A DNA stretch of 12,053 bases from an uncultured Capnocytophaga sp. (lineage in GTDB: Bacteria > Bacteroidota > Bacteroidia > Flavobacteriales > Flavobacteriaceae): contig CAJZFM010000038.1 in NCBI GenBank assembly GCA_915070235.1, positions 1 to 12,053 on the forward strand. Reading direction: 5' to 3'. Made by a program: the position numbers and the translations under genes. Below the pieces are notes generated by a model. That model was not told where the DNA came from, ran no database searches, and worked only from the letters and a program-made list of their open reading frames with translations. Below are positions 11,735-12,053 of this stretch, in pieces (the first letter of the stretch is position 1; every line of letters starts with the position of its first letter).

Positions 11735-12053
11735 TTATTCCATAGGGGCTTTTTCCCTTTTGATGCGCTTTCTGATACGCTTGAATTTCTTGGCTATGAA
11801 CTTATTTAAGTCCTTGTCCTTAATGGTATAAGTGTTTAGCAGGAGTACAGGGGCGATGACTCCAAAGGCAAGGCCTAAAGTGATAAAGCCAGTCTGTAGT
11901 CCTAACTTTAGGGTTTCAAAAATTGTCTCCAAAGAGCGATCATGCTCATGGGTGATGGTAACCATCTTGATCAGTCCCATCATGAACTCGTAGCCAGACT
12001 TCCCTGGAATCATGTTAATCACCGCAGGAATGGTAAATACCATAGGCGGGGTA
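11735..12053 (-). CDS. Threonine/serine exporter family protein, YjjB-like, C-terminal part
   Basis: The frame is open to the right edge: before the internal ATG at 12043 the codons read T-P-P, giving T-P-P-M-V-F-T-I-P-A, a conserved stretch of the ThrE_2/DUF3815 (YjjB) family. The gene therefore begins outside the window and 12043 is not the true start. The visible 105 residues hold the P-A-V-I-N-M-I-P-G loop, the Y-E-F-M-M-G-L region, a final membrane segment (G-L-Q-T-G-F-I-T-L-G-L-A-F-G-V-I-A-P-V) and a basic cytoplasmic tail (K-K-F-K-R-I-R-K-R-I-K-R). YjjB-type proteins act with a YjjP-type partner in export of small dicarboxylates or amino acids. The partner may lie beyond the edge. Confidence 0.85.
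   Translation of the reverse strand, partial: TPPMVFTIPAVINMIPGKSGYEFMMGLIKMVTITHEHDRSLETIFETLKLGLQTGFITLGLAFGVIAPVLLLNTYTIKDKDLNKFIAKKFKRIRKRIKREKAPME

Noticed and set aside
11694-11742. Inverted repeat TGGAATAA / TTATTCCA as a terminator of the exporter gene
   Set aside because: Only 8 AT-rich pairs across a 33-base loop and overlapping the stop codon; too weak to call.
11735-12043. ATG at 12043 as the true start of the exporter gene
   Set aside because: The frame remains open to the window edge and the T-P-P before it belongs to the conserved family stretch.

Overview
The window looks like a chromosomal segment of a gliding member of the Bacteroidota, class Flavobacteriia. The evidence is the gldE-gldD pair next to mutY and ssb, a DUF3127 protein, a DUF6427-type membrane protein, promoter cores of the TAnnTTTG type and near-absence of Shine-Dalgarno sites. 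The genus may be Capnocytophaga or a relative; that is an inference, not something the sequence proves.

Layout. (1) Positions 1-1048, minus strand: the N-terminal part of a phage large-terminase gene that runs off the left edge, so a prophage or phage-derived block ends here. (2) 1049-1350: a 302-base intergenic stretch dominated by tandem 7-bp repeats in two orientations, with a minus-strand and a plus-strand promoter. (3) 1351-7180, plus strand: a probable eight-gene operon, namely a SPOR-domain protein, psd (phosphatidylserine decarboxylase), mutY, ssb, gldE, gldD, a Rieske-fold lipoprotein without histidine ligands, and a DUF6427-type membrane protein. (4) 7177-8496, minus strand: rseP, a site-2 protease that meets the plus-strand operon tail to tail with a 4-bp overlap. 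(5) 8497-8676: a divergent control region with a promoter-embedded palindrome and two related palindromic repeats. (6) 8677-9333, plus strand: a secreted Lys/Gln-rich coiled-coil protein. (7) 9353-9384: a bidirectional terminator. (8) 11626-9404, minus strand: a probable operon of a DUF3127 protein, ackA (acetate kinase) and a DUF4878-like lipoprotein. (9) 11735 to the right edge, minus strand: the C-terminal part of a YjjB/ThrE-type exporter.

How the genes fit together. The plus-strand operon combines envelope biogenesis (Psd, SPOR), DNA maintenance (MutY, SSB) and gliding/type IX secretion accessory proteins (GldE, GldD). The two following genes are inferred to act in the envelope because of their position and predicted location.

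The most striking observation concerns ssb. The SSB reading frame stops at TAA 3909-3911 without the acidic tip typical of bacterial SSBs, but the same frame continues directly after the stop as R-E-E-G-L-P-F-stop, which looks like that tip. A perfect 7-bp hairpin overlaps it. A DUF3127 protein at 11198-11626 carries an intact GDDLPF tip. The second unusual theme is 7-bp-period repeats with several different unit sequences, found in three intergenic regions and once inside the terminase coding sequence.
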